From the NCBI RefSeq assembly GCF_029267515.1, contig NZ_JAJUIS010000006.1, positions 62,001 to 126,000 on the forward strand: DNA of 64,000 nucleotides, given 5' to 3'. The position numbers were made by a program, and so were the translations under genes. This DNA comes from Seleniivibrio woodruffii (lineage in GTDB: Bacteria; Chrysiogenota; Deferribacteres; Deferribacterales; Geovibrionaceae). Position 1 is the first letter of the stretch. Every line of letters starts with the position of its first letter. The notes under the pieces are model-generated. The model was given only the letters and a program-made list of their open reading frames with translations. It was not told the origin of the DNA and searched no databases. Shown here in pieces: positions 28,523 to 37,415 of this stretch.

Positions 28523-30798
28523 TGATTCATTTAGACACCTTAGAATTCGGACTTTTCAAACAATATATGGAAAAGGGGTTCAGTTCTGCTCTGGCAAAGG
28601 GCAGGCTGAACGCCCTCAAGCCCTATTATGCTCTGGACAAGATAGAACGGTATAAGGCGGAGCTTAACGAAGCGCTGGACTATGCCGTTAAAGCGTCGGA
28701 CATATATATCCCAAAAGACGATGAGTTTCTGTCTGTTCTGCCCAAACTGAATGACCCGCTCCTTTTTCTTGAACCGGATGAACTGCTGATATTCGCTGAG
28801 TTCTTCCATGGCGTGCGGGATATCAAAAAAGGACTCATCGAGCACGGCGCGGAGCATATGAAACTCTATCTGGGCGAGATATCTACCCTTTCGGAGATAA
28901 CCGACCGCATCGATGAAACCGTGAACGATATGGGCGAGGTCAAAGACAGCGCGTCATACAGACTTTCAGAGGTTCGCGGCGAGCTGAAATCACTGCGGAA
29001 ACAGGTGCAGAGGGAGCTGGCTGGCGTTTTTGCCATGGGTTCCGCATCAAAATTCGTTCAGGAACAGGTGATAACCGAGCGCAGCGGACGTTTCACCATC
29101 CCATGTAAGACCAATTTCAAACAATATATGCAGGGTATCGTGCACGACCGCTCCGCAAGCGGTCAGACCTTCTTTGTTGAGCCGTCCTCAACTGTGGGAC
29201 TTAACAACGCCATACAGGAGTGCCTTGCGCAGGAACGTGAGGAGACTGTCAGGATACTTAAAGAGATTGCCGACAGCATATTCGGCGCTTTCACCCGTAT
29301 TCAGGCAACTGTAGCCGCCTATACGGAGGTCGTTTTCCACCTTGAGACTGCGAAGTTCTATAAGGGAAAGGATTTTGTATTTCCTGAGTTTTCAGGTTCA
29401 GTAATGTTCCGGGACGTACATCATCCAATCATCTTTCTGGAAAAAGGGAAAGAATCGGTTCCGCTTGATTTTCAGATGATGAGCGGTGAGTTCACCGCCG
29501 TTATCACGGGACCAAACACAGGAGGAAAGACGGCTGCACTGAAATCCATAGGTCTCAACCATATTCTCGGCAAATGCGGACTGCCGCTGTTCGGTAAATA
29601 CGCTGAAATAGTCAATTTTAACCATATTCTCGCAGATATCGGCGACAACCAGTCACTTGTGATGGATTTATCGACTTTCTCCGCCCATATGGTCAACATA
29701 AGGGATATTCTTAAAACTGCCGACAGCCAGAGCCTTGTTCTGCTGGATGAGGCTGGAACAGGCACGGAACCCAGAGAGGGCGCAGCGCTGGCTGTTGCCG
29801 TATGCCGGAAGCTGGCTGCAAAAAAGGCAAAAGCCGTTGTTACAACACACTTTACAGAGCTTAAAACCTACGCTCTGACAGAAGATACCTCCGTTATCTA
29901 TGCGGTTGATTTCGATTATACTGACTTTTCTCCCAGATACAGACTCTTAAAGGGTGTTTCAGGGAAATCCGACCCACTTGTAATAGCGAAAAGGCTCAGA
30001 TTTCCAGCGGATGTAATCGAGACAGCCACCGATATTATAGAACAGCACAAAAGTGATGCGGAGGTTTCCGTTGAAGAGATAAGCCGTATGCAGGCTGAGA
30101 TAGCTGGAAAAACGAAGGATCTTGAACTTTTGCAGGCATATTTGAAGGAAAAAGAGGAGTTCATCGAACTGCGTGAGCAGGAACTCAGTGAAAAACTCGC
30201 GAAAAAGGAATCGGAACTGCTGGAAGAAGCTCTCAGACTCTATCACAGAGCAAAAAAATACGCTGAAAAACCTCATAAGATAAAAGAGTCTGTCGAAGAG
30301 GACATCAAAAAGGCTGAAACCAAGCTGGGCAAGGTCAAAAAAGAGATAAAACCTGTTGAAGGCGTAAAGACTGGAGACGTTATCTGGCTGGAAAAATACG
30401 ACAAGTCCGGCAAAGTTCTCTCCGTTGACGGTGATTCGGCGAAGATGGATATCGGCGGGCTGAAAATTTCAATCAAACTGAAAGAGCTGGTTGGTAAAAA
30501 AATGGAGCAGAAGGACAGGGTTAAAGACGTTCTAGTGTCTAAAAACGTTGCTCCGTCGGCGAAACACGAACTTCTGCTTGTGGGGAAACGTGTCGAGGAA
30601 GCGCTTGATATTCTGGATAAAACGCTTGACGAGTCCGTTCTTGCTGGACTGAACAGACTGTATGTTGTCCACGGCAGAGGCACAGGGCAGCTTCGCAGCG
30701 GCATACAGGAGTTTCTGCGCAGCGATCCGCGCGTGCGTGCATATAAGACCGCTTCAAACGAAGAGGGCGGACAGGCTGTCACCGTCATTGATTTTTAA
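28522..30798 (+). CDS. mutS2: Endonuclease MutS2
   Basis: TGPNTGGKTAALKSIGL Walker A; LVLLDEAGTGTEPREGAALA; C-terminal Smr domain VVHGRGTGQLRSGIQEFL. Confidence 0.96.
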   Translation: MIHLDTLEFGLFKQYMEKGFSSALAKGRLNALKPYYALDKIERYKAELNEALDYAVKASDIYIPKDDEFLSVLPKLNDPLLFLEPDELLIFAEFFHGVRDIKKGLIEHGAEHMKLYLGEISTLSEITDRIDETVNDMGEVKDSASYRLSEVRGELKSLRKQVQRELAGVFAMGSASKFVQEQVITERSGRFTIPCKTNFKQYMQGIVHDRSASGQTFFVEPSSTVGLNNAIQECLAQEREETVRILKEIADSIFGAFTRIQATVAAYTEVVFHLETAKFYKGKDFVFPEFSGSVMFRDVHHPIIFLEKGKESVPLDFQMMSGEFTAVITGPNTGGKTAALKSIGLNHILGKCGLPLFGKYAEIVNFNHILADIGDNQSLVMDLSTFSAHMVNIRDILKTADSQSLVLLDEAGTGTEPREGAALAVAVCRKLAAKKAKAVVTTHFTELKTYALTEDTSVIYAVDFDYTDFSPRYRLLKGVSGKSDPLVIAKRLRFPADVIETATDIIEQHKSDAEVSVEEISRMQAEIAGKTKDLELLQAYLKEKEEFIELREQELSEKLAKKESELLEEALRLYHRAKKYAEKPHKIKESVEEDIKKAETKLGKVKKEIKPVEGVKTGDVIWLEKYDKSGKVLSVDGDSAKMDIGGLKISIKLKELVGKKMEQKDRVKDVLVSKNVAPSAKHELLLVGKRVEEALDILDKTLDESVLAGLNRLYVVHGRGTGQLRSGIQEFLRSDPRVRAYKTASNEEGGQAVTVIDF

Positions 30799-30804
30799 TT
30801 CCCG

Positions 30805-30832
30805 TTGACAATCAAACATTATTCAGTAATAC
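30805..30832 (+). promoter_or_regulatory. Candidate sigma-70-like promoter for the XRE-cupin regulator
   Basis: TTGACA (30805) - 16 bp - TAATAC (30827). Confidence 0.45.
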
Positions 30833-30860
30833 TTAACTCAAGCGTTGGCTTGGGGGCAAT

Positions 30861-31451
30861 ATGGAAGATATCGATATCAAAATAGGCGAAAGAGTCAGAA
30901 AGATCCGTAATGAAAGAGGGTTAACCCTACAGGATGTTGCTAATTTCACAGGATTTTCTAAAGCTCTTATCTCTCAGATAGAAAACAATATTGTTATGCC
31001 TCCGATCAGCACTCTCGGAAAAATAGCGAAAGTCCTTAATGTTAAAATGACCTATTTCTTTGAGGAAGAGGTCAACCAGAACGATTTTTTCATAGTGCGC
31101 AACGACGAAAAGAAATTCATTTACAGAGAAGGTGTTAAGCACGGCTATATGTATGAGGAACTGGCGAAAATGAAGTCGTTCGACTACATGGACTGGCTGC
31201 TTGTTACGGTTAAGCCTGAAAAAATGGACGAAAAACTTTTCAGTCACGAAGGTTACGAATACATGTACGTTGTTCAGGGCGGAATCAAAATGAAGCTGGG
31301 CAACGAGGATATCGATCTGCAAGAGGGTGATTCCATCGCCTTTAATTCAAAGATACCCCACGCCGCCGTTACGCTTGACAGCAGAACGGCTCTTATCCTT
31401 AACGCTCATCTGAAAATCGAAAAGCTGACGGAAGCCATCAAGAACGGTTAG
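30861..31451 (+). CDS. XRE family regulator with C-terminal cupin domain
   Basis: IGERVRKIRNERGLTLQDVANFTGFSKALISQIENN HTH; YMYVVQGGIKMKLGNEDIDLQEGDSIAFNSKIPHA cupin. Confidence 0.94.
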   Translation: MEDIDIKIGERVRKIRNERGLTLQDVANFTGFSKALISQIENNIVMPPISTLGKIAKVLNVKMTYFFEEEVNQNDFFIVRNDEKKFIYREGVKHGYMYEELAKMKSFDYMDWLLVTVKPEKMDEKLFSHEGYEYMYVVQGGIKMKLGNEDIDLQEGDSIAFNSKIPHAAVTLDSRTALILNAHLKIEKLTEAIKNG

Positions 31452-31552
31452 AGCAATCACATAAATAATGTGAGACTGCTTCACCACTATAGGGGTTTGC
31501 AGAGACGGCTATTTCTTTTTGTTATCGCTCTGCACGCAAAGACTTCTATTCT
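31452..31552. repeat. Possible degenerate palindromic intergenic element
   Basis: Two inverted repeats in 101 bp between convergent genes: TCACAT-aaata-ATGTGA and GCAGAG-aCG...CGc-TCTGC. Confidence 0.3.
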
Positions 31553-32647
31553 TTAGAGTTTGAAAAATACCGCGAGTTCATCAAGTCTTGAGAGGCATCT
31601 GAGCAGTTTTTTCTGGAAGCTGGATTCAATAAGCTCAGGCGGGAAAATATCGGAAAGCTGATGCTGACTTCTTACGAACAGTTTCGTGTTATAGTAATAA
31701 CAGTTGTCTATCAACTGGTTGAACCTGAGCGCATTATTAAGGTTGGGAAACGGTGTAAGTCCGTCTATAAATATAGCCTCCACCGCTTCTGGAATGACGA
31801 AATAGCGGAACGGGTGCACGGATTCCAGCAGCTTTATCAGATTGTCGAATGATATTTTTGATTTTGCCTTGGTTTCAGGCGTATACATTGCAAAAGCGTC
31901 CAGAAAACTGTCTTCGGATACGTTTTTCATCCATATTTTGTTTCTCTTTCTGTAGTCTTCTCCTTCAACTATGATGGTTTCGAAACTTCCCGCTATCTCT
32001 CCGAGCTGTTTTGTGAAATTATCCGTCTGAAAACGCAGCTTGCCAAGCTCGTTTGGCAGAGTGTTGGACGTGGTGATTATCAATGTGTTTTCGTTTATCT
32101 CACGGAAAAATTTAGCCATTATATGGGTCATTGCGGGGTCGTCCAGTTCAAATTCGTCTATAAGCAGCAGGCTGAGACCTGAGAAATGTTCTATGCACTT
32201 TTCAACGCCTAGATAGTGGAAATAATAGTTCATCTCGCCGAAACTCATAAACGCTTTTGTGCCGCGCTCGCATATATTGTAGCAGGAGCTTAAAAGATGG
32301 GTTTTGCCTATGCCGTAGCTGCCGTCAATATAGATATTGTTCGGCTTTTGTGAACCGTTGGATATTTTTTTGCCTTTCAGAAATCCGAAAAGGGATTTAC
32401 CCTGTGCCTGTTTTGTCGGGGCGTAATGTTTCATTTGCTCAAGCGTATTCTGAAGCAGCGCTTTTATCTGTTCCTGTGTAGGGTAATTTTCATCCGGAAT
32501 GTAATTTTCGAAGGTGCAGCGGGAGAATTTCGGATGTGGTCTGAGATTTTCAAAACACTGTTCCACAGATATGTCAAAGCTGATGGAGTTTAAGTCTATG
32601 TACTTTTCAGTATTGGTCATGTATAATTTCTCCCGATGGCGCGACAA
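31553..32647 (-). CDS. AFG1/ZapE-like ATPase
   Basis: GKSLFGFLKGKK, YIDGSYGIGKTHLLSSCY Walker A, LLLIDEFELDDPA Walker B; AFG1-like layout. Confidence 0.85.
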   Translation of the reverse strand: MSRHREKLYMTNTEKYIDLNSISFDISVEQCFENLRPHPKFSRCTFENYIPDENYPTQEQIKALLQNTLEQMKHYAPTKQAQGKSLFGFLKGKKISNGSQKPNNIYIDGSYGIGKTHLLSSCYNICERGTKAFMSFGEMNYYFHYLGVEKCIEHFSGLSLLLIDEFELDDPAMTHIMAKFFREINENTLIITTSNTLPNELGKLRFQTDNFTKQLGEIAGSFETIIVEGEDYRKRNKIWMKNVSEDSFLDAFAMYTPETKAKSKISFDNLIKLLESVHPFRYFVIPEAVEAIFIDGLTPFPNLNNALRFNQLIDNCYYYNTKLFVRSQHQLSDIFPPELIESSFQKKLLRCLSRLDELAVFFKL

Positions 32648-32669
32648 GCAAAATGAATATATAAAATAA

Positions 32670-33452
32670 TTGAGAGAAAATCAAATGCTTTCAAAGATTG
32701 AAAAAGCTGTTTTAAAAGCGGGCAAGCACCTGCTGGAAGGTTTCAACAGCAGAAAACAGGTTTCGCTTAAAGGAAAAATTGACCTTGTAACGCAGTATGA
32801 TGTGGAGGTTGAGAAGATACTTCTGAATGAACTGTCGTTCATGTCCTGCGAATATGATTTTGTCGCTGAGGAGACACATAAAGAGAGAGCCGGAAAGAAT
32901 AAGGCTGTTTATATTGACCCTATAGACGGGACAACAAATTTTGTCCACGGCTTTCCTTTCTGCTGCATCTCTGTCGGTGTGTACAACGGGAATGAAGGGC
33001 TGGCGGGTGTTGTGTATAATCCCGTTATGAACGAGATGTTTATTGCCGAGAAGGGACAAGGCGCTTTTATGAACGGTGAAAGGTTACGTGCCTCCGACAA
33101 GCACAAAAGTATAGACTGTCTTATTGCCACCGGATTCCCATATGGTATTGCGGAAGGTCAGGGGAATAATATATTAGATATATTAGCACGCGTACTGAAA
33201 AACACCAGGGGCATACGCAGAGCTGGTTCTGCGGCTCTTGACCTTTGTTATGCCGCTAGGGGTGTTTTCGACGGATATTACGAATTTAACCTGAGTCCTT
33301 GGGACATAGCCGGCGGAGCTGTTATAGCATCAGAAGCCGGGTGTCTTGTAACCGGAATGGACGGTACTGAATCGCCTGATCTTTATGAAAAATTTATTCT
33401 CGCCTCCTCTCCGGGGGTACACGCTGAATTGCTTGGGTTAATAAAAAAATAA
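32670..33452 (+). CDS. Inositol monophosphatase family protein
   Basis: VYIDPIDGTTNFVHGFPFCCISVGV; RRAGSAALDLCYAARGVFDGYYE; SPWDIAGGAVIASEAG. Confidence 0.95.
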   Translation: MRENQMLSKIEKAVLKAGKHLLEGFNSRKQVSLKGKIDLVTQYDVEVEKILLNELSFMSCEYDFVAEETHKERAGKNKAVYIDPIDGTTNFVHGFPFCCISVGVYNGNEGLAGVVYNPVMNEMFIAEKGQGAFMNGERLRASDKHKSIDCLIATGFPYGIAEGQGNNILDILARVLKNTRGIRRAGSAALDLCYAARGVFDGYYEFNLSPWDIAGGAVIASEAGCLVTGMDGTESPDLYEKFILASSPGVHAELLGLIKK

Positions 33453-33821
33453 CGGTTTTTAATATTTGTGAAGTTAATTCTTTTCGCTAATGTGTGAATT
33501 TTGTGTTAGGATGATAATATTTCTTGATTAATATTTTATCTGGATGTTGCAAGGCGTGTATAAGATATTGGTGAATTGTGAGTGAGAAAAAACCGTAAGG
33601 TGAATACTCTGTATTACAATGTCTTTAACATTGATAATTTTGCGTATTAACTTTTATGAAATATCTAATTGTTTGCATTGTGGATATTTTCGATATTTCT
33701 GATTTTATGCGAGCGTTCTTGAAAGGCTAGTGGAATCAGTAAAATACATAAATCACAGTATTTACAATTATGTTTAATAGAAGTAAAGTTTCGCTGTGTT
33801 TAATTATAAGGTGCAGTAATA

Positions 33822-34403
33822 ATGGCTTGTGTTCTCATATACAGTCGAGGAACCTTGGTTCGTGAATCAATGGCTAAGATGCTTCAGGAATTAAGGTCTG
33901 TCAAAGAGATATGTTCTGTTGCCAATCAGGCGGAACTGTCTGATATAATAAAAGAGAATGATCCTGATTTTGTGATCGCCGATATATATTCTCGCAATTA
34001 CGGGACGGATCTGCTTGATTCTCTTGTAGCAAGCTATTCTCCCGAAAGAATCATTCTGCACACTACCAAAGAAAACAGACACATTAATTATTACAACTCC
34101 GTTCTGGGAATATGCCATTTTGTTTATGCTGAAGACTCTGTTGATGTCATCAAACGTGGTGTTGAAAAAATACTTGCAGGTGTCAACGGACTTATACCTG
34201 ATAACTACTCAGGCATACTTACAAACAGAGAGTGTGAGGTTCTGCGGCTTATAGCTCTGGGAAAAACCAGCAAAGAGATAGCAGAGCAGCTTTGCATCAG
34301 CAAAAACACGGTGGATACTCACCGCAACAAGATGCTCCAGAAGCTGAACATCGCTAATTCAGCATCACTTGTACAGTTTGCATACAACACCGGACTGATA
34401 TAA
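33822..34403 (+). CDS. LuxR-family regulator with receiver-like N-terminal domain
   Basis: LTNRECEVLRLIALGKTSKEIAEQLCISKNTVDTHRNKMLQKL HTH; DFVIADIY receiver-like strand. Confidence 0.92.
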   Translation: MACVLIYSRGTLVRESMAKMLQELRSVKEICSVANQAELSDIIKENDPDFVIADIYSRNYGTDLLDSLVASYSPERIILHTTKENRHINYYNSVLGICHFVYAEDSVDVIKRGVEKILAGVNGLIPDNYSGILTNRECEVLRLIALGKTSKEIAEQLCISKNTVDTHRNKMLQKLNIANSASLVQFAYNTGLI

Positions 34404-34412
34404 TCATTCCTC

Positions 34413-35366
34413 TCAAAGCCACGTTCCGTTCGTAAGATAGTAGCTTGCCGGATACCATGCGCAAAGCAGAAGATACGCGCAGTTGCAGACCATGCTTACA
34501 GTTATCATCCTTTTTGGTGCTTTTCCGCTTATACAGGTTTGTACTCCTGCCGATATCCCAGAAGCCGTACCGCCGAACAAAGCAATATAAAACCAGTAGC
34601 CCGCATACCCGTATCCGCTCTGCAATATGCAGAAGGGGCATTTGTGTGTAGGCAGCTCATATATATACGGCGAAACACCGTATATCAGCACTGCAATCCC
34701 GGCAGCGGCATAAAGTATGTTTGCTGCGCCATAAAGCACCGGACGTTTCAGCAGAAAGGCTGCTGATGTCAGAATGAAGGCTGCCGCGAAGAGACTTACA
34801 GCGTGCTCTGAAAAGAACATTCTGAGAACGGAAGTGTCTTCTGCAAAGATAACGTTGCAGCAGCTTACAGGGACAGCGGGGTCTATGGAGGCAAAGTGCA
34901 TAATAAAAAGCGTGCCTTCCATGCAGAAAGTCGCAAACAACATCGGTATCATTCTGAATTTCACAGTTGTGTAGGGCATTGTTTCGAGGCGGGTGTCGAA
35001 ATGGTTCACCGTAAGCCATACCGCTGAAAGGTAGAGGTTGATTATTTTGAATATAATCAGGTATTTGCCGTATACGGTCGCGTTCAGTACGCCAGCGGCA
35101 CACATGGCGCCTGTCAGATAAGCCGACAGCTTGTCGTTTGAATATATAAAAATGAGGAACGCAGGTATGTTAATCGCGAAAGCATATTTCATAAGAACCG
35201 AAACAAGATAGGTCTGCTTTTCAAGCAGGTACTGTTTTTCTGAAGTATTTGAAAAATCCCAGTGAAAAATGACCCTCGAACTCACAAAAAGACTTATGCA
35301 GAGAAAAAAGGTCAGTACGGCATAAAGGATCATCTGGACGAAAATATCGGGAATCAGGAAACTCAT
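34413..35366 (-). CDS. Polytopic membrane protein with CPFCILQ motif
   Basis: 317 aa, multiple hydrophobic segments; ELPTHKCPFCILQSGYGYAGYW; 4-bp overlap with the upstream ABC ATPase gene. Confidence 0.82.
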   Translation of the reverse strand: MSFLIPDIFVQMILYAVLTFFLCISLFVSSRVIFHWDFSNTSEKQYLLEKQTYLVSVLMKYAFAINIPAFLIFIYSNDKLSAYLTGAMCAAGVLNATVYGKYLIIFKIINLYLSAVWLTVNHFDTRLETMPYTTVKFRMIPMLFATFCMEGTLFIMHFASIDPAVPVSCCNVIFAEDTSVLRMFFSEHAVSLFAAAFILTSAAFLLKRPVLYGAANILYAAAGIAVLIYGVSPYIYELPTHKCPFCILQSGYGYAGYWFYIALFGGTASGISAGVQTCISGKAPKRMITVSMVCNCAYLLLCAWYPASYYLTNGTWL

Positions 35367-36004
35367 AGCTCAGTCCGTATTATCTTATCGGCAATGCCGC
35401 TTTCTGTAACAACTTTGTCGTGGGTTGCGATGAGCAGTGTTCTGCCTTCCGCTTTTATCCCTGCGAAAATTTCAAGCAGGTTTTCCGTCAGTTTTGCGTC
35501 AAGGTTTGAAGTCGGCTCGTCAGCCAGCACAACGGGAGGATTGTTTATCAGCGCTCTTGCAATTGCTATACGCTGCTGTTCTCCGCCGGACAGTCTTCCT
35601 GCGATGGTTTTTGCTTTGTCTGCTATTCCCAGTTTTTCCATTAGTGCAAAAGCCCTTTCCCGCTGCTGTCTGAAAGGTATTTTTGTCGGCAGAAGGGGTA
35701 GGGTTACGTTATCCAGTGTGGTCAGGTTCGGCATAAGGTTATAATTCTGAAAGATGATGCCCACAGATTCTCTGCGGAAGAGTGATGCAAACTCCTCAGG
35801 CAGTTTGGCAGTCTGTTTACTGTTTACCTCTATATTGCCGGACGTAGGGCGTGTCAGTGCCGCCGCAAGAGCGAGAATTGTGGTTTTGCCGCTTCCGCTT
35901 CGTCCGCTGAGTATGGCGGTCTCTCCGGCGGCAATATCCATGCTGAAGTTCTCCAGAGGCGTCACATCTTTATATTTTTTTGTGACGGAAGTGAATTTTA
36001 TCAT
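35363..36004 (-). CDS. ABC transporter ATP-binding protein, MacB/LolD-like
   Basis: MIKFTSVTKKYKDVTPL; GRSGSGKTTIL; LSGGEQQRIAIARALINNPPVVLADEPTSNLD; start placed at MIKF (36004). Confidence 0.94.
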   Translation of the reverse strand: MIKFTSVTKKYKDVTPLENFSMDIAAGETAILSGRSGSGKTTILALAAALTRPTSGNIEVNSKQTAKLPEEFASLFRRESVGIIFQNYNLMPNLTTLDNVTLPLLPTKIPFRQQRERAFALMEKLGIADKAKTIAGRLSGGEQQRIAIARALINNPPVVLADEPTSNLDAKLTENLLEIFAGIKAEGRTLLIATHDKVVTESGIADKIIRTEL

Positions 36005-37173
36005 CTCAGGCTCTCCTGCGCGTCGGTTACTGAAGCCCTCCATGCAGGTATTATCACCGCTGCGGCATAAACTGGAACCGTTGCCATGAAAGTGAGGGCA
36101 ATCTCCTTTGCGGGAAAGACGAATGGCAGCACGAAATCAGGGCGCATGTATGAATAACCTATGAATATTGATTTCAGCAGTGGAGCCTGCACACAGTAAA
36201 CATAAAACAGAGCCAGAGGCAATGCCGTTATGAATGATGATATTGCTGTTATCAGGGTTTCATAGAACCTGACTTTGATTATATCGGAAGGTGTATAACC
36301 GACAGCTTTCAGAACGGCGATTTCCCTTCGCTCCTCCATGTTCAGTCCGGCAGCTCTGTCGAACACTATGATAAAGAACGTAAAAAGACTAACGGAAAAT
36401 ACGAGCATGAAAATACCGGAACTGAAATCGAACAGGTTTGAAACGGATGCCTGTTTAACCGCTTTGGTAGTGACCTCCGTGTCGGGGAACATCACAGAGA
36501 GCTTTTGCGCAATTGTGTCCGTCTCTTCCGGATTGCCGACGTAAACGGATATCTGTACAGCTTTTCCGTCGGGTATTCCGAGTATCTCCTTTGCGGATTC
36601 AACGTCTGTCAGCACTGTGGATGCGGACATAAGCTGCGACTGGGGAGAGAAGGTTCCTGCAACCGGCAGTTCCAGATAGGTGCCGTCCGGTTTTGCGAAA
36701 CTGAACGCATCCCTGTTATAGATAGCTTTAAGAGTATCCGCGAGTTTATTTCCGGTTATCATCCAGCGTTCCTGAGTGAGTATGTTCTTGTGCCGTTTCA
36801 CTGCTTTTTCAAATGACTGAGCATACTGCTGTGCAAACGGGTCTATACCGACTACTGTCAGGTTGGCTTTAAGGTAGTCGAACCTGTAAAGCCCGAAATA
36901 TGCGGGTTCGGCGTACTGAACGCCTGGGATGAGGATAATGTCATCCACCCTTGATGTGCTGATCAGTTCATTCCGTCCGCCTCTGTTCATTGTTACTGAG
37001 ATGTCCGGCACGGCTTCGCTTCCGTATGAGCTTTCCGCGCGCAGAGAGGCTGTTATGAAAAAAACTGAAAAACACAGCAGCATAAGCAAGGTGAGGATTA
37101 TGTATACGAAAATGAATTTTGAGCGTCTGCCCGACATTGAGCAGAGTGCGAATTCAAAAAGTCCTGCTTTCAT
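36001..37173 (-). CDS. FtsX/MacB-like ABC transporter permease
   Basis: EERREIAVLKAVGYTPSDIIKVRFYETLI signature; N-terminal TM plus three C-terminal TMs; periplasmic MacB_PCD-like region. Confidence 0.92.
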   Translation of the reverse strand: MKAGLFEFALCSMSGRRSKFIFVYIILTLLMLLCFSVFFITASLRAESSYGSEAVPDISVTMNRGGRNELISTSRVDDIILIPGVQYAEPAYFGLYRFDYLKANLTVVGIDPFAQQYAQSFEKAVKRHKNILTQERWMITGNKLADTLKAIYNRDAFSFAKPDGTYLELPVAGTFSPQSQLMSASTVLTDVESAKEILGIPDGKAVQISVYVGNPEETDTIAQKLSVMFPDTEVTTKAVKQASVSNLFDFSSGIFMLVFSVSLFTFFIIVFDRAAGLNMEERREIAVLKAVGYTPSDIIKVRFYETLITAISSFITALPLALFYVYCVQAPLLKSIFIGYSYMRPDFVLPFVFPAKEIALTFMATVPVYAAAVIIPAWRASVTDAQESLR

Positions 37174-37415
37174 CTTCCGTACACCGCGGTTCTGATATCA
37201 GCGTTAAAAGCAGCCGGAGCATAAGGTGCGGAGCTTCGTTTATATTCGCAGAAGAGTACAGGTTCAGAAACACCCGCAAGCCGGACGAAAGCCGAGCGGA
37301 CTGCTGTGTCCCCTGCAGAAGGTGAGCGGAAAGCGGCGAGGAAAATCACCTGCGCCGCCGTTACCGCTGTTAATATAAATATGAATATCAGAAACTTAAC
37401 GCTTCTTAACGTCAT
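37170..37415 (-). CDS. Small signal-anchored hypothetical protein
   Basis: 81 aa; N-terminal hydrophobic segment FLIFIFILTAVTAAQVIFLAAF; 4-bp overlaps with both neighbours. Confidence 0.65.
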   Translation of the reverse strand: MTLRSVKFLIFIFILTAVTAAQVIFLAAFRSPSAGDTAVRSAFVRLAGVSEPVLFCEYKRSSAPYAPAAFNADIRTAVYGR

